This document shows, piece after piece, positions 44,319-52,347 of a stretch of DNA of 64,000 nt; position 1 is the stretch's first letter; the number at the start of each line of letters is the position of its first letter. The DNA is from an uncultured Clostridia bacterium. GTDB lineage: Bacteria; Bacillota; Clostridia; Christensenellales; Borkfalkiaceae. The stretch covers positions 18,926 through 82,925 of the forward strand of contig CANRNE010000006.1 in the NCBI GenBank assembly GCA_947631925.1, written 5' to 3'. The notes under the pieces were generated by a model. It was given only the letters and a program-made list of their open reading frames with translations, was not told the DNA's origin and did no database searches. A program made the position numbers and the translations under genes.

Positions 44319-44330
44319 GGTGCGCAGCGG

Positions 44331-44591
44331 TCAATCTCCGTAGTGCGTCCACATTCGCAGGATTTTGACGGTCTTCGCGGCGTCGTCTATCTGATAGACG
44401 AGGCGGTGCTGCAGGTTGATTCGCCGGGAGTAGGCGCCGGCGAGGTCTCCGACAAGTTTTTCGAGGGGCGGTTGAAGCGGGTCTTCTTCGAGAACGGTGA
44501 GCAGGCGCTTGACCTTTCCGCCCAGCGAGCTCGCCTTGATGCGCTCGAAGTCTTTGGAGGCTTGCTTGGTAAAGACGATGCGGTAGCTCAT
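44331..44591 (-). CDS. yoeB: YoeB/Txe-family mRNA interferase toxin
   Basis: An 86-residue toxin closely following the YoeB pattern: FTKQASKDFERIKASSLGGK, then LEKLVGDLAGAYSRRINLQH and RLVYQI, ending ILRMWTHYGD. YoeB binds the ribosomal A site and cleaves mRNA. Start ATG 44591 overlaps the antitoxin stop by 4 bp, the usual arrangement. Confidence 0.93.
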   Translation of the reverse strand: MSYRIVFTKQASKDFERIKASSLGGKVKRLLTVLEEDPLQPPLEKLVGDLAGAYSRRINLQHRLVYQIDDAAKTVKILRMWTHYGD

Positions 44592-44842
44592 TTCAGCTCC
44601 TTCTTCCAGTCGATTTCGACGCATTCTTCGAGCGGCGTCTCCATCCCCTCGCGGATGGATTGCGCCATACCGGGGATGCCGCACAAAAAGCATGTCTCCT
44701 CGAGACTGCGGAGATACTCTTCGCTGACAATCGCGGCGGTGCCGTTTTTGGTCGTGACAATGACCTTTTCATCGTTGACGGCTGCCGCATCCAGATAGCT
44801 GAACAAGTTCTTGCGGAGCGTTGTGGCGTTGGTGATAGACAT
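44588..44842 (-). CDS. yefM: YefM-family antitoxin
   Basis: An 84-residue antitoxin (SITNATTLRKNLFSYLDAAA, then VIVTTKNGTAAIVSEEYLRS) with the acidic C-terminal toxin-neutralising tail (PLEECVEIDWKKELK). AAGGAGG precedes the ATG. Promoter and a YefM-type operator lie directly upstream. Confidence 0.92.
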   Translation of the reverse strand: MSITNATTLRKNLFSYLDAAAVNDEKVIVTTKNGTAAIVSEEYLRSLEETCFLCGIPGMAQSIREGMETPLEECVEIDWKKELK

Positions 44843-44867
44843 GGTCGGGTCCTCCTTCTACCATAGT

Positions 44868-44902
44868 ATGTACATTATAACGTACATTCTACGGAATGTC
44901 AA
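44868..44902 (-). promoter_or_regulatory. yefM-yoeB promoter with TGTAC operator
   Basis: On the minus strand TTGACA (44902-44897), 17-bp spacer, TATAAT (44879-44874), a perfect consensus. The dyad ATGTAC-N8-GTACAT (44868-44887) covers the -10 and contains the TGTAC half sites known for YefM binding; this supports conditional autoregulation. Confidence 0.82.
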
Positions 44903-45018
44903 GAGATTTTCGGAAAAATGCCGACGGTGCAGTAGCCTTTATGGGCGGAAAAGCCTTCCAAGGGCGGGCGGTTGAACTCCGCCGGTCGGTGCAAATCACA
45001 AAACGCGCAAGCATACAT
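44899..45018 (-). CDS. Cys-rich micropeptide, putative zinc finger
   Basis: A 39-residue ORF, MYACAFCDLHRPAEFNRPPL continuing to AHKGYC, with a CxxC pair and a later Cys near conserved aromatic residues, suggesting a zinc knuckle. AGGAGG lies only one base before the ATG, which is too close, so expression is uncertain. It ends inside the yefM promoter. Confidence 0.35.
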   Translation of the reverse strand: MYACAFCDLHRPAEFNRPPLEGFSAHKGYCTVGIFPKIS

Positions 45019-45088
45019 TCCTCCTCTTCGACTCCCATCGGCGGCAGGGGCGCGTCTGCCGCTTTCGGAGGAGGGAAAGGAGCATGGC

Positions 45089-45262
45089 ATGAGAATGACT
45101 TCAGACATCAAGATAGACGACAGCATCAGCTATTGTCCCCACTGCGGGAAGAGACTTTCCCGCGTCTCCGTCGTCGGCAAGACGACCTGCAAAAAGTGCG
45201 GGAGAACCTTTTTGTGCGTGACGGAGGTGCACTATGGGAAGAGGGAAGTTGCTTCCGCTTGA
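45089..45262 (+). CDS. Small zinc-ribbon protein
   Basis: A 57-residue protein with paired zinc knuckles (YCPHCGKRLSRV and TCKKCGRTF). GGAGGGAAAGGAG lies upstream. It overlaps the next gene by 29 bp. Phage-encoded zinc-ribbon proteins often bind nucleic acid or protein partners; the role here is unknown. Confidence 0.65.
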   Translation: MRMTSDIKIDDSISYCPHCGKRLSRVSVVGKTTCKKCGRTFLCVTEVHYGKREVASA

Positions 45263-45515
45263 GTACGCGGACAAAACGCGGGAACAGCTCAGCCGCGAAC
45301 ATCTGGCGCGTCGGGAGAGAATCGTTGCGCTCACGGCGCTGCTCTTCTCCGTCTTCGACGAACTGGATACGCTCCGCGGCGACGCCGGGGAGGCAAGCAT
45401 CGAGGCGCCCTACGGGGACAAGCTCACCATGGAGATTCTCCTGGACGGGCACGAACTCGAAATCGCAGTGAGCGCGCTCAATACCGCGCTCGAGCATCTC
45501 GGACACATCAAGTGA
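45234..45515 (+). CDS. Small hypothetical protein of the element
   Basis: A 93-residue, mainly helical protein (LALEYADKTREQ-like start, then ERIVALTALLFSVFDELDTL and ILLDGHELEIAVSALNTALE). GGAGGTG precedes the ATG. It lies 7 bp before the large secreted protein gene. No family recognised. Confidence 0.6.
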   Translation: MGRGKLLPLEYADKTREQLSREHLARRERIVALTALLFSVFDELDTLRGDAGEASIEAPYGDKLTMEILLDGHELEIAVSALNTALEHLGHIK

Positions 45516-45522
45516 AAAAGCT

Positions 45523-47472
45523 ATGAAGAAGACTTTTCTCGCGCTTCTGCTCTCGTTGATGCTGGCGGTGGGGACGGTCCCCACCGTGGCGTCTTCGGCA
45601 GCGGGAGACATTCAAAGTTTGGATATGACGAAGGTGGAAGATGACCTCGAAGGGGTCATCGACCCCGCAGATTATCCCGCAGACCCCTACGGGGAGGTCC
45701 GTCTCGTGGAGGAGATGGGCTTTGCGGAATACGCGTATTCGCTCCGTGAGGACCTCAAGGACCTCTATGGCGTGTATTTCTACGTGTACAATCCGCAAGA
45801 ACTTTCGCTGCGCAAAACGGGGAACGTTGTGAACATCGCGACATCCTTTGCGGAGGACGGTACTGCGCTCGGGTACAACAATCTCGACCTCGCCCTCTGC
45901 AGCGTCTCGGGGAACGGCCTCTTCTTGAAATTCCGCATCTCGATGTCTTGGATGATGTTGCAGATGGAGCAGAATTACGCCAAGACGCACGGCGGGGAGC
46001 GGGTCTACAAGATATCGGGCATCCAGCTCTGGGAGGAAGGAGAACAAAACGCGGTGGACTACGCCGTCGAGAAGACCTTCACCTGCAGCGGGTTTGCAAC
46101 GGGCTGCGGGTCGGACCCGAAGGCGGAGAGCACGCTCACCGTGACGCAGCGCGGTCTCATGACTCTCGACATTCCGCTCACGCACACGAATGCCGCGGGC
46201 GAGATTGTTCAGAATGACACCTACTACCGGACGGAGACCTCTTCCCTCGGGGCGAACCACCGCTGGCAGATAAATTCGGTCTACTTCAGCGTGGACAAGG
46301 AGATAGACGATGCGTATACCAAACTGCAGCGCATCCGTGCGACGTGGTATGAGTATCAGACTTCGCCCATCCTTCTCACGATGAACGCGGAGGTGTACAG
46401 CGACTACTTCGCACACCGCGGAGAGAGCGTCGGAGGGTTGAGCCAGTCTCAGCTGAAGGAGAAATTCCACTACGGCGTGGGAGAGTTCGGCAGTTTTGTG
46501 GACGGCTTGGAGGATGACAGTTGCTATTGGAACGGATGGACATATGCCATCCCGCAGTACTGGTATCCGGCCTCTCCGTTCGCCGACGACGTCATCAATT
46601 TCGGCGGGAATCCGCTGGACAAGCTCGCATGGGTTTTCGAAACGCAGACTGCGGGTTGGAACAAGATTTCGTCGGAGGAGCTGATGGAGTACATGAAGGA
46701 ATACTCGGCGGCACATCCAGGGACGGCATCTGATGCCTATCTCGCCGAGAAGGGATTCTCCGAGGACCTCTTCACGCAGGGGACCGCCCTGCATGCGAAC
46801 GGCAATCAAGCGAAGCGCGGGAAGAACGTCTTCGACTTCGATGCGGACGAGACCGTCGATTTGCGGAGCTACAACTCCACGCTCCCGGGCTGGGACAAGC
46901 TGCTGCGCACACTCTTCGGCATAGGCGTCGGCGCGGAGTGGCAGATAGACGGCATGGAGCCCATTCACAAGGTGGAAGGGCGGGAGCTCGATGCGTTCCG
47001 GGACGAAGACGTCGCGGATGCGCTCTACATCAACGAGCTCGATGTCAACGAATTCAGGACATGGGCGAAGGCGGAGATGAACGCGGGGAAAGCCGTCTAC
47101 CTCTTCCGCTTTGCGGTGACGGACTATGAGCAGCAGACCATGCACCTGCAGAACCTGCGCGCTCCCTTCGGGGAGGCAGGCTCCTCGGGCGTTCCGATGG
47201 AGGACGGCATGGGGACGGTGATGGCGCAGGAGGCCGTCTTTCTCGGGTTCGAAGTCATCCATCTCGGATACCGCACGGCGGACGGCAAGCTGGAGATTAT
47301 CCCCGTCGTGCAGTCGCCCATCGACATCGTCCCGGACGTGGACGTCTGGATTGGGCCCGAGGTGCAAGACGGGAATTGGCTTTGGTGGTGCATGATTGCG
47401 GGGGTAGCGGTCATCCTTCTGATGATTGCGGACGGATTTATCGAAACAAGGACGGGAGGGACTACGATATGA
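45523..47472 (+). CDS. Large exported protein with C-terminal membrane anchor (pIII-like candidate)
   Basis: A 649-residue protein. Residues 1-26 are a typical signal peptide (MKKTFLALLLSLMLAVGTVP). A large extracellular domain rich in Tyr, Trp and Asp follows, with a DADETVDL element (about 445). The C-terminus has one membrane helix (WLWWCMIAGVAVILLMIADG) and a very short tail. This layout is that of filamentous phage adsorption protein pIII, and it lies in a cluster with a Zot-type ATPase. No sequence match to a named family was recognised, so the role is inferred. Confidence 0.6.
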   Translation: MKKTFLALLLSLMLAVGTVPTVASSAAGDIQSLDMTKVEDDLEGVIDPADYPADPYGEVRLVEEMGFAEYAYSLREDLKDLYGVYFYVYNPQELSLRKTGNVVNIATSFAEDGTALGYNNLDLALCSVSGNGLFLKFRISMSWMMLQMEQNYAKTHGGERVYKISGIQLWEEGEQNAVDYAVEKTFTCSGFATGCGSDPKAESTLTVTQRGLMTLDIPLTHTNAAGEIVQNDTYYRTETSSLGANHRWQINSVYFSVDKEIDDAYTKLQRIRATWYEYQTSPILLTMNAEVYSDYFAHRGESVGGLSQSQLKEKFHYGVGEFGSFVDGLEDDSCYWNGWTYAIPQYWYPASPFADDVINFGGNPLDKLAWVFETQTAGWNKISSEELMEYMKEYSAAHPGTASDAYLAEKGFSEDLFTQGTALHANGNQAKRGKNVFDFDADETVDLRSYNSTLPGWDKLLRTLFGIGVGAEWQIDGMEPIHKVEGRELDAFRDEDVADALYINELDVNEFRTWAKAEMNAGKAVYLFRFAVTDYEQQTMHLQNLRAPFGEAGSSGVPMEDGMGTVMAQEAVFLGFEVIHLGYRTADGKLEIIPVVQSPIDIVPDVDVWIGPEVQDGNWLWWCMIAGVAVILLMIADGFIETRTGGTTI

Positions 47473-47864
47473 TTATGTCAACGCTCGGGCTCATTCTCAT
47501 CTTCATCCTTCGCATGGTCTACGGCGAGCTGGCGGCCCATTACTTCCCCGTGCTCCAGGAAGGTATCGTGTATACGGACGTCGTGATGGGGATAGTTGCG
47601 GGGCTCTATGCGCTCTATCTGGTCTCGGTGCTCGCAAGGAAACTGCGCGGGGACATGGCGCCGGGCATCATCCGCTGCACGGTTGCATTCGCCGCCGTTC
47701 TCGCGTTCTTCGTGGCGTGCGAGGTATCGAAGGGGACTTTCTCCTTCCTCGCGCCGTATGAGACGGCGTACATCGTCGGATTTGCGGTGTTTGCGCTCTT
47801 TTATGTCCTCATGCTCATTTTTACGCTCATCGGGCACATGCGGGAGCGGCGAAAGGGAAGGTAA
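47469..47864 (+). CDS. Four-TM membrane protein of the element
   Basis: A 131-residue protein with about four hydrophobic segments (LGLILIFILRMVYGELAAHY; VVMGIVAGLYALYLVSVLAR; CTVAFAAVLAFFVACEVSKG; VGFAVFALFYVLMLIFTLIG) and a basic C-terminus. Its start overlaps the preceding stop (ATGA), so the two are coupled. It may be a minor coat or assembly membrane protein, comparable in position to pVI of filamentous phages. That comparison is by position only. Confidence 0.6.
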   Translation: MIMSTLGLILIFILRMVYGELAAHYFPVLQEGIVYTDVVMGIVAGLYALYLVSVLARKLRGDMAPGIIRCTVAFAAVLAFFVACEVSKGTFSFLAPYETAYIVGFAVFALFYVLMLIFTLIGHMRERRKGR

Positions 47865-47935
47865 TTCTCCGCAGGCCGTCGGCCGCGGGAACTCATATTC
47901 GGAAATGCCAAAAAAATTTATATGGAGGTAACCTT

Positions 47936-49471
47936 ATGGCAAACGTAAAAAAGCACAACAACAGCGCCGGGAAGACGGCGGGAATCGTCATTGCATTTGT
48001 TCTTGTCTTTGCGATTCTCGCGGGTCTTCTCACCTATCTGCTCGGCGGGTTCAATAACCTGCTCAACGACACGTACTTCTTCCGTGCGGGAGAGGTCGCG
48101 GTGAGCGGCGCCGAAGTCAAAGACGGGGACGACGGCAAGTACATCGAGAACCTGACTGAGGACGGGACAATCACCTTCGCCTTTACTGCGACGGCGGAAG
48201 CGGAGGGCAATCTCTCCGTCTCCGTGCAGGCAAAGGCAGCGGATGCGCGTCTCGACGACCTTCTCGTCGTCTCCGTGAACGGGCTTCCCTTCTCCGCGGG
48301 CAACACCGTCATCAAGGGTGATGCAGGCGGCTCGTGGCGGGAAGCGGAGATTGGCGCCGTCACGCTCAACAAGGGCAAGAACACCGTCACCGTCAAGGGA
48401 ACGTCGGCAGGCGTCAACGTCGGCTATGTCGCCTTCGAAGTTCCGCACAGCGTGAAGCTCACCGTGCTCGCTGCGGAAGCGGCGCAGACGGAGCAGACGG
48501 GCGGGCTGGAAGCGTCGGTGGACGAAGCGGAAGACGGCAGCGTCTCTCTCGTCACCCGCCGCATCGCGCGCGAACAATTTAATGATTATGGCATTTCGCC
48601 GATTGCCGAAAGCGCTTTCACGGCGACGGCTACCGTAAAAATCAAGGGCACAGACGATACTCCCGACTACATCAAGGGCGTAACTTGGAAGATGGAATGG
48701 GCCACTTCCAATTCCGCCGCGGTGACAGATTATGTGACCATGACCGAAAACGAGGGCGCCATGTCCGCGACCTTCAGCTGCAAAAAGGCATTCCCGACCA
48801 AAATCACCGTCACCTGCACCTCGAAATTCGATGGCGCGGCCTCTGCGACGCTTACACTGGACTACCGCAAGCGCGTGACTGCTATCAAATATAAGTTCGG
48901 CGATATTACAGGTCAAATCCCCGTGAGCGGTTCCTCGCAGGTGGTAACTGCGACCTTCCCGACGGAATACGGTTTCACCAGCCATACGAGCGGCGGTACG
49001 GATTGGGATAAGTCGGATTGGCTGAAATTCTATACAGAAAGTGTCTTTACGGACGGCACCCTCAATCCCAACACCACAGCATCCCCCGGCGGCGGATATA
49101 TTGTCACGGTGACGCCCTCGAGCGCATTGCAAACGAAGTACAATTCCATCAAAGACAGCCGCAACAAAGATATGTTGGCGACGGCGCAAACCGGGAACTC
49201 GAATGCGAGCTCTTCCCTGGGTTGGGCAAACAGCGTGCTTGATTTCTATTGCTCTCTGACGCAGTTCGCCCATACAAATTTGAGCGATATGCAGTCGTTC
49301 TTCGGGATGGGCGGATGTTCTTCTCTCTGCACGGCGCTTGCGCTTACTTCCAACCAGTTCACCGTACAAATTAAGACGTGGGATGTGACGGTCAACTACA
49401 CTTTGAACGTGAAGATGAAAACCCAGCCCAACGTCAGCCTCACCGTCGACAATTCGAACTTTATCTTCTGA
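47936..49471 (+). CDS. N-terminally anchored ectodomain protein of the element
   Basis: A 511-residue protein: a short basic start, a membrane helix (about 14-38, GIVIAFVLVFAILAGLLTYL) and a large external part. That part contains beta-sandwich-like stretches (ATAEAEGNLSVSVQAKAADA; FPTKITVTCTSKFDGAASAT) and a C-terminal Asn/Ser/Thr-rich region. A GGAGGTAACC site precedes the ATG. Possibly a receptor-binding or virion surface protein; no family recognised. Confidence 0.6.
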   Translation: MANVKKHNNSAGKTAGIVIAFVLVFAILAGLLTYLLGGFNNLLNDTYFFRAGEVAVSGAEVKDGDDGKYIENLTEDGTITFAFTATAEAEGNLSVSVQAKAADARLDDLLVVSVNGLPFSAGNTVIKGDAGGSWREAEIGAVTLNKGKNTVTVKGTSAGVNVGYVAFEVPHSVKLTVLAAEAAQTEQTGGLEASVDEAEDGSVSLVTRRIAREQFNDYGISPIAESAFTATATVKIKGTDDTPDYIKGVTWKMEWATSNSAAVTDYVTMTENEGAMSATFSCKKAFPTKITVTCTSKFDGAASATLTLDYRKRVTAIKYKFGDITGQIPVSGSSQVVTATFPTEYGFTSHTSGGTDWDKSDWLKFYTESVFTDGTLNPNTTASPGGGYIVTVTPSSALQTKYNSIKDSRNKDMLATAQTGNSNASSSLGWANSVLDFYCSLTQFAHTNLSDMQSFFGMGGCSSLCTALALTSNQFTVQIKTWDVTVNYTLNVKMKTQPNVSLTVDNSNFIF

Positions 49472-49485
49472 CGGGAGGGTAGCGA

Positions 49486-50079
49486 ATGAGCAAGAAAAAG
49501 GAAGAAAAGAGCCGCTTGTGGCTTGGAATTGTCGCGGCGCTGCTTCTCCTTCTGCTTCTGCTTCTGCTTGGCGCCTTTCTGATTTGGTACTTCCAAGCGG
49601 ACATCACCGCCCTCGTGCGGCCGCAGGTTGAAGTCGAGGTCGAGGTGGACAAGGACCACATCGTCTTCGGAGACGGCACAACTCCGAACGATTCCGAAAA
49701 GGACCCGTCCGAAGAGCAAGGTCCGTCGGAGAACCCCGAAAACCCTTCCGTGCCCGAAGACGAGGACCCGTCCGAGCCGCAAGAGTCCGAAGAGACTTAC
49801 ACGGTGGACTATGAGCTGATATACACCGCCCAGCACGGTGCGCCGCCGCAATTGGTCAAGGAGCACTACATCGAGCTCTTCACGGACAAGGCGGCGTATT
49901 CTCCCGGGGAGACGGTGCGCGTGTACGGGCACAAAGTCCCCGGCATCAGCTTTTCTGTTGTCGGCGACCGCTTCAGCATCGAAGGCGCGGAGCTCATCTG
50001 GAGAGATGAGGACCAGTTCTACTGCGAATTCACGATGCCTGAGGAGAATGTCGTCATCACATTTGAAATTATGTACTAA
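49486..50079 (+). CDS. Membrane-anchored acidic, Pro/Glu-rich protein
   Basis: A 197-residue protein: basic start, one membrane helix with a nine-leucine run (about 15-36), an EVEVEVD stretch and an acidic Pro/Ser-rich linker (SEKDPSEEQGPSENPENPSV). A compact beta-rich C-terminal domain ends it (TAQHGAPPQLVKEHYIELFT). The linker looks like a stalk that projects the last domain. GGGAGGGT precedes the ATG. Part of the membrane/secreted block. Confidence 0.6.
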   Translation: MSKKKEEKSRLWLGIVAALLLLLLLLLLGAFLIWYFQADITALVRPQVEVEVEVDKDHIVFGDGTTPNDSEKDPSEEQGPSENPENPSVPEDEDPSEPQESEETYTVDYELIYTAQHGAPPQLVKEHYIELFTDKAAYSPGETVRVYGHKVPGISFSVVGDRFSIEGAELIWRDEDQFYCEFTMPEENVVITFEIMY

Positions 50080-50094
50080 AAAGGAGGTGAAAAG

Positions 50095-50358
50095 ATGGCA
50101 ACGGCAGTAAAGCGGGCACCCATGTCCGCGAAGAGCGGGGTAAAAAAGCAGAAGACGGCGGAAAAGTCCGCACCGAAAAAGAGCGCGACGCGCGCACGGC
50201 TGGAGGCGGCGTATCGGCTCGGGTATGAGAGCGGCTGGAACGACCGCGGACAGCTCCCGAAGAAGACCGGCACAGCCACCGCCGCGCGGGCAGGCTACGG
50301 GCAGGGCCTCAAGGACCGCAAGACTTCGGACAAAATCGCAAAACGGCGGGGCAAGTAG
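50095..50358 (+). CDS. Small basic protein, putative nucleic-acid binding
   Basis: An 87-residue Lys/Arg/Ala-rich protein (MSAKSGVKKQKTAEKSAPKK, then YRLGYESGWNDRGQLPKKTG and a basic tail). AAAGGAGGTGAAAAG is a near-perfect ribosome binding site, implying strong translation. High positive charge suggests DNA binding or packaging. No family recognised. Confidence 0.6.
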   Translation: MATAVKRAPMSAKSGVKKQKTAEKSAPKKSATRARLEAAYRLGYESGWNDRGQLPKKTGTATAARAGYGQGLKDRKTSDKIAKRRGK

Positions 50359-50368
50359 GCAGTGGAAT

Positions 50369-50388
50369 CCCCGCCCTTCGGGGCGGGG
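50369..50388 (+). terminator. Stable hairpin after the basic protein gene
   Basis: CCCCGCCC-ttcg-GGGCGGGG without a U-tract; it could be a processing or attenuation hairpin. A second one GCGCAGG-ttctg-CCTGCGC lies at 50488-50506. Confidence 0.6.
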
Positions 50389-50407
50389 AAACCCAAGGAA
50401 GAAGCGC

Positions 50408-50479
50408 ATGAAACTCGTCACAATCAAAAACAAATACATATTCGAAATCATCGGTTTCGCGAAAAAAAGGCGGGAATAA
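50408..50479 (+). CDS. Possible micropeptide, 23 residues
   Basis: MKLVTIKNKYIFEIIGFAKK plus RRE, with AAGGAAG seven bases upstream. It is the only small candidate between the two hairpins. It lacks a membrane segment, so it is not an obvious major coat protein. Confidence 0.3.
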   Translation: MKLVTIKNKYIFEIIGFAKKRRE

Positions 50480-50590
50480 AAAGAAAGGCGCAGGTTCTGC
50501 CTGCGCGAAAAGAAACGGAGTTCTTTAACTGCCATCATTCTATCCAAAAAAGCGAAAATATCAACACCTTTTCCAAAAAAGGAGGGAATC

Positions 50591-50992
50591 ATGATAAAGG
50601 CAAAAGCAGTCCCCGTCAATGCGGGACAAAAAGGCGAATTCTATATTCTCATCAACAGTAGCGAAGGCAATGTCCTCCACGCTCCGAATCACTGGAAGAC
50701 GAAGCGCGGAGCCGAACGCTGGGCGGAGAGAAACGGATTTTCCGTGACGGAGAGGGCATCCGCAAAGCCAAAGGCGAAGTCGGCCGCAAAACCTGCAGTT
50801 CGGAAACCTGCGGCGCCGAAGAAACCCGCAGCGCATAGGCCCGCAACACGGCTTCCTTCATCGATTGGCTTCATCGAGAAGAATGATTGCGGCGCGTATG
50901 TCGTCCACGGTGACATAGGAACCCGCAGATATATGGGCTACACCAAAAAAGAGGCAATTGCCCGCTACAGCGCCGAAGCAAAAAAGAGATGA
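50591..50992 (+). CDS. Basic two-part hypothetical protein
   Basis: A 133-residue protein with a small N-terminal domain (VNAGQKGEFYILINSSEGNV, then WAERNGF), a Lys/Ala/Pro-rich linker of about 45 residues and a C-terminal module (NDCGAYVVHGDIGTRRYMGY). AAAGGAGGGAATC precedes the ATG. Its stop overlaps the Zot ATPase start (ATGA), so it is produced with that ATPase. Role unknown. Confidence 0.6.
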   Translation: MIKAKAVPVNAGQKGEFYILINSSEGNVLHAPNHWKTKRGAERWAERNGFSVTERASAKPKAKSAAKPAVRKPAAPKKPAAHRPATRLPSSIGFIEKNDCGAYVVHGDIGTRRYMGYTKKEAIARYSAEAKKR

Positions 50993-51813
50993 TTACCATC
51001 ATCTTCGGCAAGTCCGGGGCCGGGAAGACGTCGCTCATGACGCATTTTATGCACGACGTCTACTTCCGTGAAGGGAATGCGCTGCTCAAGAAGTGCATCG
51101 GCGAAGTCACACGCGCGAATGAGACGAGAAAAACGCCGCTCACTCCTCCGACCCGCCCGCCGATTTATGCGGACTTCGAAGTCAGGCTGCATGTCGGCTT
51201 TGAAAAGTGGTACACGCCGTATTTCATCAACGGGTTTTATTTCGGTTTTGCAAACGAAAACATGGCGACGCAGTACATCCTGCCGTACGGCAGAATCTTT
51301 CTTTCGGAAGCGCAGCGTTATTTTGACAGCAGAAAGAGCGGGACCTTCCCGCGGTTTGCGGCGAACGCCTTCGAGATGCACCGCCACTACGGGCTGGATA
51401 TCTGGATGGACGTGCAGCGCGTGGGGCTTATCGACCTCAATATCCGCGAACTCTGCCAACACTTTATCGAAGTCCAGAGCATCGAGACAGTGGAGAGCAA
51501 GGCGGGGAACACGGAGGGCGCGACTTGGTCCTGTCGCGAGTTCGACTGCCTTGCCGACGTCGAGCAATATCTCAAAACGGGGGACAAGCTGTACCGGGAG
51601 ACGGTGTACCGCCATGACGGTGACATCTTCGGAAGTTTCAATAGCCGCGGCCATGCGGCGGAATTCTTCCCTCCCGACGGGAAGGATTTCAACAATCTCC
51701 GCTTTCTGCACGCGGGAGAACTTCCCGCGGCGGGTACGGAGGAATTCTATCGGACGGGCGAGCCAAAGGGATATCGCGGCATGCCATCCAAGAAGAAAGA
51801 GGCAAGTTCATGA
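50989..51813 (+). CDS. Zot/pI-family morphogenesis ATPase
   Basis: A 274-residue P-loop protein. Walker A is GKSGAGKT (7-14). Walker B is RIFLSEAQRYFDSRKSG (about 102-118), matching the DEAQ-fPxR block of Zot/pI. It is followed by the family signature HRHYGLDIWMDVQRVGLIDL (131-150) and NIRELCQHFIEV, then YRHDGDIFGSFNSRGHAAEF near the end. pI/Zot drives assembly and extrusion of filamentous phages through the membrane. Unlike classical pI it lacks an evident C-terminal membrane helix. Overlaps neighbours at both ends (ATGA). Confidence 0.82.
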   Translation: MITIIFGKSGAGKTSLMTHFMHDVYFREGNALLKKCIGEVTRANETRKTPLTPPTRPPIYADFEVRLHVGFEKWYTPYFINGFYFGFANENMATQYILPYGRIFLSEAQRYFDSRKSGTFPRFAANAFEMHRHYGLDIWMDVQRVGLIDLNIRELCQHFIEVQSIETVESKAGNTEGATWSCREFDCLADVEQYLKTGDKLYRETVYRHDGDIFGSFNSRGHAAEFFPPDGKDFNNLRFLHAGELPAAGTEEFYRTGEPKGYRGMPSKKKEASS

Positions 51814-52259
51814 TACAGGAATTGAAGGAGCTCAACGACAATTTCTACGAGCTCGCGGGACAACTTTACGAGAATAAGGTCATGCTTTCTGACGAGATGT
51901 TCGGATACATGCAGAAGGTCATCCTCGAGCAGTATCGGCTCGAGTACGAGCTTCTGGCGGCCGAGGGAAGGATTGAACCGGAGCGCAAGGTGTTTGCGGC
52001 GGAGATACGGCATGGACTGCTCGCCCCAGCAAAACGGCGGACGATTCTCTTCTGGCGGCGTGATAAACGCTGGAACACAGCTGCATTGCAGTTGATGGAG
52101 AGAGAGGAAAGAGAGGCTGCAAGGTTTTTCGAGGACGGTTTTCCGGGAGAGGGAAACGAGACGTGTCGTTCGGGGTGCGGTGCGTGCACAAACCCCGACG
52201 GCACGTCGAATGGGTGCGAAAATTCGAATGAGGTAAGGGGCGGAGCCCCTTCCGCATGA
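51810..52259 (+). CDS. Hypothetical protein downstream of the Zot ATPase
   Basis: A 149-residue protein with a helical N-terminal half (ELNDNFYELAGQLYENKVML; ILEQYRLEYELLAAEGRIEP). The second part is basic and ends in a Cys/Gly/Asn-rich tail (ETCRSGCGACTNPDGTSNG). Start overlaps the ATPase stop. No family recognised. Confidence 0.55.
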   Translation: MIQELKELNDNFYELAGQLYENKVMLSDEMFGYMQKVILEQYRLEYELLAAEGRIEPERKVFAAEIRHGLLAPAKRRTILFWRRDKRWNTAALQLMEREEREAARFFEDGFPGEGNETCRSGCGACTNPDGTSNGCENSNEVRGGAPSA

Positions 52260-52289
52260 AAATTTTTAAACGGACGAGACCGATTTTAT

Positions 52290-52323
52290 CTAAAAATTTT
52301 TTCCGTATGGGAAAAATTTTTAG
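52290..52323. terminator. A/T-rich hairpin
   Basis: CTAAAAATTTTTTCC and GGAAAAATTTTTAG form a stem ending in a five-base loop. It separates the membrane/morphogenesis block from the regulatory/replication pair. Confidence 0.55.
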
Positions 52324-52347
52324 GCGCTTAAATTTTTGAGGACAAAC

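Noticed and set aside
45508..47367. 619-codon minus-strand ORF opposite the large exported protein
   Set aside because: High-GC antisense reading without start signals; the plus-strand protein has a signal peptide and membrane anchor.
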